This document shows positions 15,992 through 25,469 of a stretch of 64,000 nt of DNA, in pieces. The stretch's first letter is position 1, and each line of letters starts with the position of its first letter. Both the position numbers and the translations under genes were made by a program. The notes under the pieces were generated by a model, which saw nothing but the letters and a program-made list of their open reading frames with translations, was not told the DNA's origin and did not search any database. The DNA is from JBGQOJ01 sp052119585 (GTDB lineage Bacteria > Pseudomonadota > Alphaproteobacteria > Rhodobacterales > Rhodobacteraceae), in contig NZ_JBGQOJ010000004.1 of NCBI RefSeq assembly GCF_052119585.1, positions 150,971 through 214,970 of the forward strand, read 5' to 3'.

Positions 15992-16717
15992 ATGTCTAAA
16001 GTTGCGATCGTAACAGGGGGCACGCGCGGGATCGGCGCGGCAATCTCCACTGCATTGAAGGCGGCGGGCTATACGGTAGCCGCCGTTTACGCCGGAAATG
16101 ATGAAGCCGCGAAAGCCTTCACAGCCGAGACCGGAATCGCAACCTACAAATGGTCGGTCGCCGATTATGACGCCTGCGCGGCCGGGGTCGCACAAGTCGA
16201 GGCGGATCTGGGGCCAGTGGCCGTCCTCGTCAACAATGCCGGCATTACCCGCGATGCCCCATTCCACAAAATGACCCGTCAGCAGTGGACAGAAGTGATG
16301 GATACGAACCTGTCCGGTCTGTTCAACATGACGCACCCTGTCTGGCCCGGAATGCGGGAACGCAAATTCGGGCGCGTGATATCGATCAGCTCGATCAACG
16401 GGCAAAAAGGGCAGTTCGCGCAAACCAACTATGCTGCCGCCAAGGCGGGTGATCTGGGCTTTACCAAGGCACTGGCACAGGAAGGTGCCCGTGCTGGCGT
16501 AACCGTGAACGCAATCTGCCCCGGATACATCAACACCGAGATGATGAGCACGATCCCTGAAAAAGTAATGAACGAAGTCATCTTGCCGCAGATTCCCGTC
16601 GGGCGCCTGGGCGAGGCCGAAGAAATCGCACGTTGCGTGGTCTTCCTTGCTTCGGACGATGCGGGCTTCATCACCGGATCGACGATTTCGGCAAACGGCG
16701 GGCAATACATGGTCTGA
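15992..16717 (+). CDS. phaB: Acetoacetyl-CoA reductase
   Basis: 241 residues of the classical short-chain dehydrogenase fold. It reduces acetoacetyl-CoA to (R)-3-hydroxybutyryl-CoA with NADPH. Visible features are the cofactor motif VTGGTRGIGAAI, the NNAGITRD stretch and the catalytic Ser...Tyr-x3-Lys (SISSINGQ, then NYAAAKAG). It ends with the substrate and tetramer segment NGGQYMV. It is co-transcribed with phaA. GGGAGG lies just upstream. Confidence 0.96.
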   Translation: MSKVAIVTGGTRGIGAAISTALKAAGYTVAAVYAGNDEAAKAFTAETGIATYKWSVADYDACAAGVAQVEADLGPVAVLVNNAGITRDAPFHKMTRQQWTEVMDTNLSGLFNMTHPVWPGMRERKFGRVISISSINGQKGQFAQTNYAAAKAGDLGFTKALAQEGARAGVTVNAICPGYINTEMMSTIPEKVMNEVILPQIPVGRLGEAEEIARCVVFLASDDAGFITGSTISANGGQYMV

Positions 16718-16738
16718 CGCAGGTCAGACGGACGACAC

Positions 16739-16767
16739 AAAGGTCGGCCCTTCGGGTCGGCCTTTTT
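16739..16767 (+). terminator. Rho-independent terminator after phaB
   Basis: AAAGGTCGGCCC pairs with GGGTCGGCCTTT (12 bp, two G-T wobbles) around a TTC loop, and the right arm runs into a T-tract. It closes the phaAB operon. Confidence 0.8.
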
Positions 16768-16825
16768 CGTTGCGGTGGCGGATCACGGCCCGCAATCACC
16801 CAGCGCAAAAAACAGGATGCAGACC

Positions 16826-17692
16826 ATGTCAAAAGGCAAGGCAACCGCCGTAGGGTTCATCGCCGTCCTTCTTTGGTCGCTTCTGGCGCTGTTCACGGTT
16901 GGATCAGCGCCGGTCCCGCCATTCCAGTTGAACGCGATCTGCTTTGCGATCGGTGGTGCGATCGGTTTAATCTGGACAGCACGCAACGGCGGATTTTCGA
17001 CCCTGCGACGCATCAACTGGCGTGTTTACGCCTTTGGCACGTTTGGGCTTTTTGGTTACCATTTTCTGTATTTTTCCGCGCTTCGTCTTGCCCCGGCAGC
17101 AGAGGCCGGGTTGATCGCCTATCTTTGGCCCCTGTTGATTGTCCTGTTCTCGGGCCTTCTACCCGGAGAGACCCTTCGCCGCGGACATATTCTGGGCGCG
17201 GCGGTCGCCTTTGGCGGTGCCGCGCTGATCATCGTGAAGGGCGGTGGCGGATTTCAGTCGAACGCCACCCCCGGTTATGCGCTGGCATTCCTATGCGCGC
17301 TGACCTGGGCGGGGTATTCCGTCTTGTCACGAAGACTGGGCACCATCCCGACGGACAGCGTCGCAGTGTTTTGCATCGCAACGGCGGCTTTGTCTGCGGT
17401 GGCTCATATAGCATTCGAGGACACAGTCTGGCCCACGACCCAAATAGGGTGGCTGTCTTGCATTGCCTTGGGGCTGGGGCCTGTCGGACTTGCGTTCTAT
17501 GTCTGGGACATCGGCGTCAAAAGAGGCGACATTCAGGTTTTGGGGGTCGCGTCTTATGCGGCGCCCCTGCTTTCGACCCTTGCACTGGTGGTTGCCGGAA
17601 TTTCCAAACCGACTTTGCCTTTGCTTTTCGCGGCGATCCTGATCGCCGGAGGGGCGGCACTGGCGGCGCGCGCCAGCGCCGGAAAAGTCTAG
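16826..17692 (+). CDS. EamA-family (DMT superfamily) transporter
   Basis: 288 residues with about ten hydrophobic segments arranged as two EamA repeats (roughly residues 5-135 and 145-280). Family marks include VLLWSLLALFT, LRLAPAAEAGLIAYLWPLL and CALTWAGYSVLSRR at the start of the second repeat. Probably an inner-membrane exporter of amino acids or metabolites; the substrate is unknown. The ATG at 16826 is preceded by CAGGA. Upstream ATGs at 16775 and 16817 are in frame but lack good spacing. Its stop shares CTAG with the DUF465 gene. Confidence 0.85.
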   Translation: MSKGKATAVGFIAVLLWSLLALFTVGSAPVPPFQLNAICFAIGGAIGLIWTARNGGFSTLRRINWRVYAFGTFGLFGYHFLYFSALRLAPAAEAGLIAYLWPLLIVLFSGLLPGETLRRGHILGAAVAFGGAALIIVKGGGGFQSNATPGYALAFLCALTWAGYSVLSRRLGTIPTDSVAVFCIATAALSAVAHIAFEDTVWPTTQIGWLSCIALGLGPVGLAFYVWDIGVKRGDIQVLGVASYAAPLLSTLALVVAGISKPTLPLLFAAILIAGGAALAARASAGKV

Positions 17693-17853
17693 TGCGATAG
17701 GCGCTCGATTTGTTCTTTCAATCGAAGCTTCTGCTTTTTGAGAGCCGAAATCTGAATATCGTCTGTCGCAGGGCTACGTTGCGCCTGCTCGACCTGTTCA
17801 GAAAGGTTTTGATGTTTCTTACGGAGTTCCTGCAGATGCGAACTCATTGTCAT
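17689..17853 (-). CDS. YdcH/DUF465 family small coiled-coil protein
   Basis: A 54-residue protein (MTMSSHLQELRKKHQNLSEQ...) preceded by TAGGAGG at ideal spacing. It is helical and highly charged, with the DUF465 pattern: an ELRKKHxxL first helix, then PATDDIQISALKKQKLRLKEQI in the second. Such proteins are short helical hairpins of unknown role. It converges on the EamA gene and shares CTAG with it. Confidence 0.85.
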   Translation of the reverse strand: MTMSSHLQELRKKHQNLSEQVEQAQRSPATDDIQISALKKQKLRLKEQIERLSH

Positions 17854-17975
17854 GTTCGTCCTCCTATCGGTTAACGTCAGAAATTACAGTGCACCACAGA
17901 AATTCACGCGTGTCACGTTTCCTTCATATATCGGCGGCACTTTTAAAGGCTATCAGGCAAGTTCTTGCCGGATGC

Positions 17976-18743
17976 TTAACAAGGGGGCGGAAAAATGGCG
18001 GCGCCATCCCTCAAAACGGCTTTGATTTGCCGCGTATAGCTTTCACGATCCCCGTCATGACCATCACCGTTGTGCATGATGACCGGACTGGTCAGGCTGA
18101 ACGGCCCGCGGGCACCCTTTCTTGCGCGCAATATGACCCGAGTCGCGGGCTTGGATGTTCGCGCCATGATCGGGGTTACCGTGACATCGCCAAGGCGGCG
18201 ATCAAGCGTTCCCAGAAGTTCGGGCAGACGCCGGACATCCTGAATGACCGTCAGATACCCCCTCGGGGCAAGGCGCCGCACGGCAGCCTCGACCCAAAGC
18301 ACCAGCGGCGTATCTTCGGTCAGCGCCGTTTCGCGGCCGTTGTCGGCCGCTTTGGTCCGGTCGGACGCGATGTAATAGGGCGGATTGGCGATCACATGGT
18401 CAAAGGTTCGCGCACGCAGGGCGACGGGAATGCGTGCCAGATCACCGACGAACAGGTCCAAGGCAACACCATTTGCCACCGCGTTCTGTCGCGCCAGATC
18501 GGCATAAGCCGGTTGCAGTTCCAGCCCCGCCATATTCAGGCTGGGAACGCGGGCCGCGAGGCACAGGGTGGCAACCCCTGCACCGCAGCCCAGCTCAAGA
18601 ACGGATTGCCCTGAAACAGCAGGCACCGAGGCCGCCAGCAGAACGGGGTCGACCCCCGCGCGATACCCTCCGCGCGGCTGAAGCGCGACAACGCGCCCGC
18701 CCAGAAATTTATCGTTGGTCAGGTCTTCGGGGGCGAAAATCAC
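17976..18743 (-). CDS. tRNA1(Val) adenine(37)-N6-methyltransferase-like protein
   Basis: 255 residues. It is a class I SAM methyltransferase with motif I as VLELGCGAGVATLCLA (about residue 50), acidic motif II (GLELQPAYADLAR) and the N6-adenine motif NPPYY (about residue 118). These place it in the TrmN6/YfiC group that modifies A37 of tRNA-Val; the precise target is inferred. It follows the DUF2007 gene directly on the same strand. Confidence 0.82.
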   Translation of the reverse strand: MIFAPEDLTNDKFLGGRVVALQPRGGYRAGVDPVLLAASVPAVSGQSVLELGCGAGVATLCLAARVPSLNMAGLELQPAYADLARQNAVANGVALDLFVGDLARIPVALRARTFDHVIANPPYYIASDRTKAADNGRETALTEDTPLVLWVEAAVRRLAPRGYLTVIQDVRRLPELLGTLDRRLGDVTVTPIMARTSKPATRVILRARKGARGPFSLTSPVIMHNGDGHDGDRESYTRQIKAVLRDGAAIFPPPC

Positions 18744-18744
18744 G

Positions 18745-18960
18745 TCAGCCTTTCAAGGGAATTCTATTATCGGTCATCACTGCGACAGCCATGAAATGAT
18801 CTTGATCGCGAACCATCAGGCGACGGGGGAAAATCCCGATGCCACCTTCAAGGATGCTCATGTTTACGTCCATTTCAAAGCAGTCTATACCCTCTCCCTG
18901 AAGAAGGGCCGAGGCGAAGGCGATGATTGTCGGATCTGTTGTGCGCAATAGTTCTTTCAT
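18745..18960 (-). CDS. DUF2007 small protein
   Basis: 71 residues, matching the DUF2007 (putative prokaryotic signal-transducing) pattern. It has an N-terminal helix that starts with KELLRTTDPTIIAFASALL, then GEGIDCFEMDVNMS and a final strand ending RDQDHFMAVAVM. The fold is ferredoxin-like. The function is unknown. It precedes the methyltransferase by one base and is divergent from the prenyl synthase with a 40-bp gap. Confidence 0.8.
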   Translation of the reverse strand: MKELLRTTDPTIIAFASALLQGEGIDCFEMDVNMSILEGGIGIFPRRLMVRDQDHFMAVAVMTDNRIPLKG

Positions 18961-19000
18961 AGGGCTGACTTAAGGTCTTTTCAGTATTCTTGTCGAGACA

Positions 19001-20014
19001 ATGAACGGAACCGTGATGGGTTTGGATATCGCTGCAACGAAACCGCATGAGCGTCTGAGCGCACATCTGTCCGCAGATCTTGCAGCGGTCAACGACCTAA
19101 TCCGCCAGCGCATGGCATCAAAGCACGCGCCGCGAATACCCGAAGTGACCGCGCATCTGGTCGAGGCCGGCGGCAAGCGACTGCGCCCCATGCTGACCCT
19201 CGCTGCCGCGCGGCTGTGCGGTTACGCTGGTCCCTACCACATCCATCTGGCCGCCACGGTAGAGTTCATTCACACCGCCACCCTGCTGCATGACGATGTC
19301 GTGGATGAAAGCGGCCAGCGACGGGGGCGCCCGACGGCGAACCTGCTTTGGGACAACAAATCCAGCGTTCTGGTCGGCGATTACCTGTTTGCGCGATCCT
19401 TTCAGTTGATGGTGGAAACCGGCTCTATGGTGGTGCTGGATATTCTGGCCAATGCATCAGCCACGATAGCCGAGGGCGAAGTTCTACAGCTGACAGCAGC
19501 GCAGAACCTTGCGACAGACGAGGCTGTTTACCTTCAGGTCGTGCGCGGCAAAACAGCGGCGTTGTTTTCCGCCGCGACAGAGGCAGGCGCCGAGATCGCC
19601 GGTGCCCCGAAAGACCGGATCGAGGCATTGCGCGACTATGGCGACGCGCTTGGCGTCAGTTTTCAGATTGTGGACGACCTGCTGGATTACGGCGGGTCTG
19701 CCGCAACCGGCAAGAACATCGGCGATGATTTCCGCGAGCGGAAGCTGACCCTGCCGGTCATCAAGGCCGTCGCCCTGGCTGATGATGAAGAGCGGGCATT
19801 CTGGGTGCGAACCATCGAGAAGGGAAAGCAGCAAGAGGGGGATCTGGACCACGCGCTGTCCCTGTTGGCCAGACACGGCGCAATGGAATCGACACGTCAG
19901 GATGCCTTGGCCTGGGCCGCACGGGCAAAAGCCGCGCTGGCGATCCTGCCGGAGGATCCGATCAAGGATATGTTGATGGATCTGGCCGATTATGTGGTTG
20001 CGCGGGTCAGCTAA
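19001..20014 (+). CDS. ispB: Long-chain polyprenyl diphosphate synthase (octa/decaprenyl)
   Basis: 337 residues, an all-helical trans-prenyltransferase. It makes the ubiquinone side chain by adding isopentenyl units. First Asp-rich motif is LLHDDVVDES (about residue 88), followed by GRPTANLLWDNKSSVLVGDY, and the second motif is QIVDDLLDYGG (about residue 220). GKRLRPML binds the diphosphate. A second in-frame ATG at 19016 is possible. UbiA, which uses the product, lies at 50.6 kb. The gene end overlaps ispE by eight bases. Confidence 0.93.
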   Translation: MNGTVMGLDIAATKPHERLSAHLSADLAAVNDLIRQRMASKHAPRIPEVTAHLVEAGGKRLRPMLTLAAARLCGYAGPYHIHLAATVEFIHTATLLHDDVVDESGQRRGRPTANLLWDNKSSVLVGDYLFARSFQLMVETGSMVVLDILANASATIAEGEVLQLTAAQNLATDEAVYLQVVRGKTAALFSAATEAGAEIAGAPKDRIEALRDYGDALGVSFQIVDDLLDYGGSAATGKNIGDDFRERKLTLPVIKAVALADDEERAFWVRTIEKGKQQEGDLDHALSLLARHGAMESTRQDALAWAARAKAALAILPEDPIKDMLMDLADYVVARVS

Positions 20015-20840
20015 GCCTGGGCGCTGAAACGGTCCACCAATCGGGCCTGATCGCCCCGATTTGCGCCGCAGCATTGGTTGCAGACGTTTCGTCCCCGAAC
20101 ACCCCGAAGCACGTCGCACCGGACCCCGACATGCGCGACAGAAGGCATCCTTTGGTTACCGCGATCACATCCAGCACATCGGCGATCGCGGGCTGCAATG
20201 CCGCAGCAGGGGATTGCAGATCGTTCCGTTGGCCGGCGAGCCAATCGGCAAAGCCCGCGATGCCGTCAAAGCGCGGTAGGGTCGCTGGCATGGGCGGGTT
20301 GCAGCGGGATCGCAGCGCCTTGAAAACCGCGGGCGTCGGCACCGCAAAGCCCGGGTTCACCAGAACCATCCAAAAATCCGGCACCTGTTCGACGGGCGTC
20401 AGAACTTCGCCGATGCCAGCCATGCGCGCCGGTGTCCCCGACAGACACACGGGCACGTCCGCCCCAAGGCCAAGGATATCGGACACAGGCGGCATGTCGC
20501 AGTTGTAAAGGTCTGCCAGCACGCGCAACGCCGCCGCCGCATCCGCCGATCCGCCGCCGATACCGCTTGCCGTGGGCAGGTGTTTGTCCAGCGTCAGACG
20601 GGCGGTTCTGCCACCGAACAACCCCGCCGCTTTCAGAACCAGATTGGACATGTCCGTTGGAACCCCCGCCGCACGCGGACCGGTGACAGACAGGCCAAGG
20701 CTGTTTGAGGCAACCGCGCCTATCCGGTCGCCCACGCCGGCAAAAACCACAAGACTGTCAAGCAAATGGTAGCCGTCGTCGCGCTGGCCAGTCACATGAA
20801 GCGTCAGATTGATCTTTGCCGGGGCAAAGCCCCTAGCCAT
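20007..20840 (-). CDS. ispE: 4-(cytidine 5'-diphospho)-2-C-methyl-D-erythritol kinase
   Basis: 277 residues from MARGFAPAKINLTLHVTGQR, the conserved IspE start. It is a GHMP kinase of the MEP isoprenoid pathway that phosphorylates CDP-methylerythritol. The ATP site is the glycine-rich LPTASGIGGGSADAAAAL (about residues 85-103), the catalytic Asp lies in the LGADVPVCL stretch, and the third motif is MSGSGATCFG near the C-terminus. The start overlaps the end of the TPR gene by eight bases. Confidence 0.95.
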   Translation of the reverse strand: MARGFAPAKINLTLHVTGQRDDGYHLLDSLVVFAGVGDRIGAVASNSLGLSVTGPRAAGVPTDMSNLVLKAAGLFGGRTARLTLDKHLPTASGIGGGSADAAAALRVLADLYNCDMPPVSDILGLGADVPVCLSGTPARMAGIGEVLTPVEQVPDFWMVLVNPGFAVPTPAVFKALRSRCNPPMPATLPRFDGIAGFADWLAGQRNDLQSPAAALQPAIADVLDVIAVTKGCLLSRMSGSGATCFGVFGDETSATNAAAQIGAIRPDWWTVSAPRLS

Positions 20841-22533
20841 CACTGGAAGATACCGCAATCGGGTCGGCACCCTCTTCCTTGAGAACGGCGTTCAAGCCCA
20901 CCTCCAGTTTGCGGCGAATGCGCGTGGCATCTTTTTCTTCGGGGTCAAAGGACAAGGCGCGGCGCCATTGGAACTGCGCCTCCAGTGATCGCCCAACGGC
21001 CCAATAAACGTCGCCCAGATGGTCGTTGACCACAGGATCCACCGGCATCAATTCTGCCGCGCGTTCCATGGGGGAAACGGCATCCTGATAGCGGCCCAGA
21101 CGGAACAGAACCCAACCAAGAGAGTCAGTGATATATCCATCGTCGGGGCGCGCGGCCACGGCGCGTTCAATCATCCCCAGTGCCTCGTCCAGATTTGTGC
21201 CCTGCTCGACAAAGGAATACCCGAGATAGTTCAAAACCTGTGGCTGATCGGGGTTCAACGTCAACGCCATGCGCAGGTCTGTTTCGGCCTTGGCCCAGCG
21301 TTTGGTCCGCTCGTATGCGATGCCGCGGGTGTAATACACGAACCATTGGCTTGGCTGCGGTTCTCCGAGAATTTCGATGGCGCGATCATAGGCCGTGACC
21401 GCATCGGCATAGCGTTCCAGCCCGCGCAGCGTATCGCCAAGGGTGATCTGGATGACCGGCAGATCGGGATAGGCCTTTGCCAACTGGTTCAGCACCTCGA
21501 CAGAGGCCTCTACCTTACCGGACTTGCGCAATGCCTCGGCGCGGCCAAGTTCTGCGGCGTGAAAGGCGTCACTGTCGCGGGGCACCTTGTTGTAGGTTTC
21601 CGTCGCAAGATCATAGCGCTCCATCGCCTCCAACAAACCCGCGCTTAGCAAAATCGCGTCGATATTGTCGGCCCGCAAATATTCGGAAATACGCGAATAA
21701 AGCAGGGTGTACCCTTCTGATGCTTCGCTGCTGACGGCCCCCGCCACGCCATAGAACACTTCGGCAGCGCCTTCGGTGGCGGACCTGACGGAGGCAAAGG
21801 GCAACATGTCTCCCGCCTCAAGTCGCGCACGCAAGGCCACGACCCCGGGATCAGCAGCATCCCCGAAGGCCGCATCCATCAGCTCGATCGCGGCGGGGTT
21901 GCGCTCCAGCTGGCTCAGCACCTCGGCATGGGCAATCACACCGCGGCGGGTCGCCTGCAAAACCACGTTTTCCTTGCCCGAGAATATCTTGTCGGCACCT
22001 TCGAAATCGCCAACGACCGCCAATGCCAGCGCCTTGTGATAGGCACCGAACGCCTCTAGCCCCGGACTTGCCGCCACGGCGTCAAAGGCATCCAGCGCCT
22101 CGGACATATGCCCAAGCCCAAGTTGAGCCCAGGCCCGCACAAGTCCGTCCACCAGCGGCCCGACCGTTCCGCCCGCACCCAGATCGGCCAGCACCTCGTC
22201 GAACGCCTCGCGCTTGAACTGATCGGCCACCAGAACCATGCTTGCAATCTGCGCATCAATGCCCTTGTTCTGCATCTGGCGAACAATCGGAAGCGCCGTT
22301 TCGATTTTGCCCAAGGCCACATAAGACATGACCGCGTTTTCCAGCAGCCCTGGGTTCGAAGGGTCTGCCGCAAGCAGTCGCGTATAGTACATCGCCGCTT
22401 CGGAATAATCGCTGAAAATGCTGGCATGACGCGCCGCCAGATAGTTGCCGGCAACCCCCTCCGCGACAACAGGAGTAGAGACCGGCACAAGGCCAAGGGT
22501 CGAAAGCGCCAGAATGCGTAGGGATCGTTTCAT
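20833..22533 (-). CDS. Tetratricopeptide repeat protein (exported)
   Basis: 566 residues from the ATG at 22533; a GTG at 22545 is also possible. A signal peptide (ALSTLGLVPVSTPVVA, ending near residue 25) directs it to the envelope. The rest is helical TPR units. The clearest are in the C-terminal half: WFVYYTRGIAYERTKRWAKAE, LNYLGYSFVEQGTNLDEALG and DSLGWVLFRLGRYQDAV. No enzyme motif is seen. Similar proteins sit next to ispE in related genomes. It may act as a scaffold or assembly factor. Confidence 0.8.
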   Translation of the reverse strand: MKRSLRILALSTLGLVPVSTPVVAEGVAGNYLAARHASIFSDYSEAAMYYTRLLAADPSNPGLLENAVMSYVALGKIETALPIVRQMQNKGIDAQIASMVLVADQFKREAFDEVLADLGAGGTVGPLVDGLVRAWAQLGLGHMSEALDAFDAVAASPGLEAFGAYHKALALAVVGDFEGADKIFSGKENVVLQATRRGVIAHAEVLSQLERNPAAIELMDAAFGDAADPGVVALRARLEAGDMLPFASVRSATEGAAEVFYGVAGAVSSEASEGYTLLYSRISEYLRADNIDAILLSAGLLEAMERYDLATETYNKVPRDSDAFHAAELGRAEALRKSGKVEASVEVLNQLAKAYPDLPVIQITLGDTLRGLERYADAVTAYDRAIEILGEPQPSQWFVYYTRGIAYERTKRWAKAETDLRMALTLNPDQPQVLNYLGYSFVEQGTNLDEALGMIERAVAARPDDGYITDSLGWVLFRLGRYQDAVSPMERAAELMPVDPVVNDHLGDVYWAVGRSLEAQFQWRRALSFDPEEKDATRIRRKLEVGLNAVLKEEGADPIAVSSSDG

Positions 22534-22635
22534 TGGCAAAATCACGGCCTTTCAGGTTGTATCTACTGAAAGGTAGCGTCGCGCAGGTCCATAAGCAATG
22601 CGGGGCGACCCTTTGGCCGCCCCATCAAGCAGAAT

Positions 22636-24285
22636 TTACATGTTCGGATAGTTCGGTCCATCGCCACCCTGCGGTGTCGTCCAGTTAATATTCTGGCTCG
22701 GGTCCTTAATATCGCAGGTTTTACAATGAACGCAGTTCTGGAAATTGATCTGGAAACGCGGATCTTTGCCCGCTTCTTCAATCACTTCGTAGACGCCTGC
22801 GGGGCAATATCGCTGCGCCGGCTCTGCGTATTTCGGCAGGTTCACGCCGATTGGAACAGACGGATCGGCCAGACGCAGATGGCAGGGCTGGCTTTCCTCG
22901 TGGTTGGTCATCGAGAAACTGACGTTGGTCAGCCGGTCAAACGACAATGTCCCGTCCGGTTTCGGATAGGTGATTTCGGTGTGATCCTTGGCCAGCCCCG
23001 TCGCCGCCGCGTCGGTCTTGCCGTGTTTCAGCGTGCCAAGCAGGCTAAAGCCCAGCGTGTTGGTCCACATATCGAACCCGCCGACGACCAACGAGGCCAT
23101 AAGCCCGCGCTTTGACCAAAGCGGTTTCACGTTGCGGACCTTTTTCAGGTCTTTGCCGATCGGCCCCTCGCGCAGCTCCGCGTCATACCCCGCCAGTTCG
23201 TCACCTGACCGCCCCGCGACGATCGCCGCATGGGCGGCTTCGGCGGCGGCCTTGCCCGACAGCATGGCGTTATGATTGCCCTTGATGCGGGGCACGTTCA
23301 CCAAACCGGCAGAACACCCAAGCAAGGCGCCACCCGGAAACGCACTTTTCGGGATCGACTGGAACCCGCCTTCGGAAATGGCGCGGGCCCCGTAGGCCAC
23401 GCGCTTGCCGCCTTTCAGCAGCTCTGCCACCATCGGGTGGTGTTTGAACCGCTGGAATTCCATATAGGGCGACAGATACGGGTTCTTGTAGTTCAGATGG
23501 ACCACAAAACCGACATAGACCTGATTGTTATCAAGATGGTAGATGAAAGACCCGCCGCCTGCATTCTTACCCAAAGGCCAGCCCATCGTGTGGGTCACGG
23601 TGCCTTCGCGGTGCTTTGCGGGGTCGATTTCCCAGATTTCTTTCATGCCAAGGCCGTATTTCTGCGGCTGGCTGTCTTTCGCCAAATTGTATTGCGCGAT
23701 CACCTCTTTACTGAGCGAACCGCGAACACCTTCGGACAGGAACACATATTTCCCGTGCAGTTCCATCCCCGGCTCGTAGGCGTCGGACGGGGTGCCATCG
23801 GGGTTTTTGCCGAACTCGCCCGCGACCACACCTTTGACCTCGCCGTTTTCACCGTAGACCAGTTCAGAGCAGGACATGCCGGGGAAAATCTCGACGCCCA
23901 GCGCCTCTGCCTGCTCGGCCATCCAGCGGCACACATTGCCCATCGACACGATATAGTTGCCGTGGTTGCTCATCAGGGGGGGCATGGGAAAGTTCGGAAT
24001 GCGGATCTGACCCGCCTCGCCCAGCATGTAAAAGTTGTCATGCTTGACTGGAACGGTGATCGGGGCGCCGCGCGACTTCCAATCGGGGATCAGCGCATCA
24101 AGACCGCAAGGGTCCAGAACCGCGCCCGACAGGATATGCGCGCCAACCTCTGATCCTTTTTCCAGAACAACGACCGAACGATCGGCATCCAGCTGTTTCA
24201 GCCGGATCGCGGCGGACAGGCCCGCTGGCCCCGCACCAACGATAACCACATCGTATTCCATCGCTTCTCTTGTCATCTCGGCCAT
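22636..24285 (-). CDS. etfQO: Electron transfer flavoprotein-ubiquinone oxidoreductase
   Basis: 549 residues. It passes electrons from acyl-CoA dehydrogenases through ETF to ubiquinone. The N-terminal FAD site is DVVIVGAGPAGLSAAIRL. The ubiquinone/membrane-binding middle part follows. The C-terminal [4Fe-4S] domain has CPAGVYE, then NCVHCKTCDIKDP, then the typical WTTPQGGDGPNYPNM end. All four cluster cysteines are present. It links to the acyl-CoA dehydrogenase at 34-36 kb by function. Confidence 0.96.
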   Translation of the reverse strand: MAEMTREAMEYDVVIVGAGPAGLSAAIRLKQLDADRSVVVLEKGSEVGAHILSGAVLDPCGLDALIPDWKSRGAPITVPVKHDNFYMLGEAGQIRIPNFPMPPLMSNHGNYIVSMGNVCRWMAEQAEALGVEIFPGMSCSELVYGENGEVKGVVAGEFGKNPDGTPSDAYEPGMELHGKYVFLSEGVRGSLSKEVIAQYNLAKDSQPQKYGLGMKEIWEIDPAKHREGTVTHTMGWPLGKNAGGGSFIYHLDNNQVYVGFVVHLNYKNPYLSPYMEFQRFKHHPMVAELLKGGKRVAYGARAISEGGFQSIPKSAFPGGALLGCSAGLVNVPRIKGNHNAMLSGKAAAEAAHAAIVAGRSGDELAGYDAELREGPIGKDLKKVRNVKPLWSKRGLMASLVVGGFDMWTNTLGFSLLGTLKHGKTDAAATGLAKDHTEITYPKPDGTLSFDRLTNVSFSMTNHEESQPCHLRLADPSVPIGVNLPKYAEPAQRYCPAGVYEVIEEAGKDPRFQINFQNCVHCKTCDIKDPSQNINWTTPQGGDGPNYPNM

Positions 24286-24360
24286 TGGTTTCCCCTTGTC
24301 TTGCTCTGTCGTCCAAACGGTTATCGCAGGCCCTGCCGCCGGGTCAATTGCGACACGACG

Positions 24361-25332
24361 TTAAATGGCTGCGGTGCGACGCATCGCGGCATCCCCCTGC
24401 CTTTTTCGCAGCCAAACCCAAAGACCAATCGTCACAATAATCGAAAAATAGCCGTCCAGCGCATAGTGATACCCCGTGTAGATCGACAAAAGCAGGATCG
24501 CGCCCACAAAGAAGATCCCGACAGGCAAAAACCAGATCGAGCGTTCGGCAAGATAGATCGCGGTGACGGTCGCAATCGCCAGATGCACGCTTGGAAATGC
24601 CGAAATGCCGGAGCCCATCGCCTGCGCCTTGGCGGTGTAGACCGCCCACAGGAATTCTTGCGTTGCGCCGACGCTGGATGTCGCGACGCCGCTTGTCTTC
24701 AGTTCTGACACCAGCATGGCAAAGCGGTCCGATCCCAACAACCGGTCATAGAATACAGGCCCCGCAGACATCCCAGCAATCGCCAGAATATTCCCGATCA
24801 CAACCCAACTGAACACGAAAAGAACCATGGTTCTGTGGCGTCGGCCCGCATCCCCGTCCGTCGCGGCGACAAAGATCGGCAAAAAGAACGCGGGCAAGGC
24901 CCAGCCCGACAGATAGAACGGCAGCAGCCGGTCCAGAATGACCGTGGCGGGTAAGGCATGCACCAGTTCCCACGGGTCCGTTCCAAAGTGCAACGCCTTG
25001 TCCAGCGACGCAAAAAACGGGTCGGCAAAAAACGGGGTGATGAAAGGCATCGACGTTTTGATCAGCGTGAACGCCGCAGGCAGGATCAGGCAGACAGCGA
25101 CGGCCAATCCAACCTCGACCGACCGCTCTTTCAGGGTCTGCATGCCGAACAAGGCGAAGATCAGGAATGCCCCAGCTAGGAATACCGCGAAAACTTCGGT
25201 CAGGACCGATAAAATATTGCCGGATGTATTTGCAACACTCGTCAGCAGGACTATAGGATTGTCACGGAACAGGAATACGATTCCGACTGCGGACAAGACG
25301 TATAAAACGCTGAAATACAAAAATAATTTCAC
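24361..25332 (-). CDS. PAP2-family (PAP2_3/AUR1-like) membrane phosphatase
   Basis: 323 residues with about seven hydrophobic segments. The phosphatase motifs are in the C-terminal third: SAFPSVHLAIATV (SGH-type His, about residue 240) and YTGYHYALDGYFSI (SRxxxxxHxxxD-type His/Asp, about 285). This spacing fits the PAP2_3 group, which includes inositol phosphorylceramide synthases and lipid phosphatases. The substrate is unknown. It is divergent from greA. Confidence 0.75.
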   Translation of the reverse strand: MKLFLYFSVLYVLSAVGIVFLFRDNPIVLLTSVANTSGNILSVLTEVFAVFLAGAFLIFALFGMQTLKERSVEVGLAVAVCLILPAAFTLIKTSMPFITPFFADPFFASLDKALHFGTDPWELVHALPATVILDRLLPFYLSGWALPAFFLPIFVAATDGDAGRRHRTMVLFVFSWVVIGNILAIAGMSAGPVFYDRLLGSDRFAMLVSELKTSGVATSSVGATQEFLWAVYTAKAQAMGSGISAFPSVHLAIATVTAIYLAERSIWFLPVGIFFVGAILLLSIYTGYHYALDGYFSIIVTIGLWVWLRKRQGDAAMRRTAAI

Positions 25333-25396
25333 TTGAAATTGCCCGACTTTCCTGTTCCAGCCTAACCTGCCAACCGTCTAATCTATCGCGCTGCTA

Positions 25397-25425
25397 TTGA
25401 CTTTTTTAGCGCGGGTTGGGTTAAC
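25397..25425 (+). promoter_or_regulatory. Candidate sigma-70-type promoter of greA
   Basis: TTGACT at 25397-25402 is followed after 17 bases by GTTAAC at 25420-25425, about 45 bp before the greA start. The -35 match is good and the -10 match is weak. Confidence 0.35.
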
Positions 25426-25469
25426 AGAACCTGACATACGCTACTCCTCATGACTGATCCAAGGTTTTC

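Noticed and set aside
22602..22623. GGGGCG...CGCCCC hairpin after the ETF-QO gene
   Set aside because: The stem is good but no T-tract follows on the minus strand, so I did not call it a terminator.
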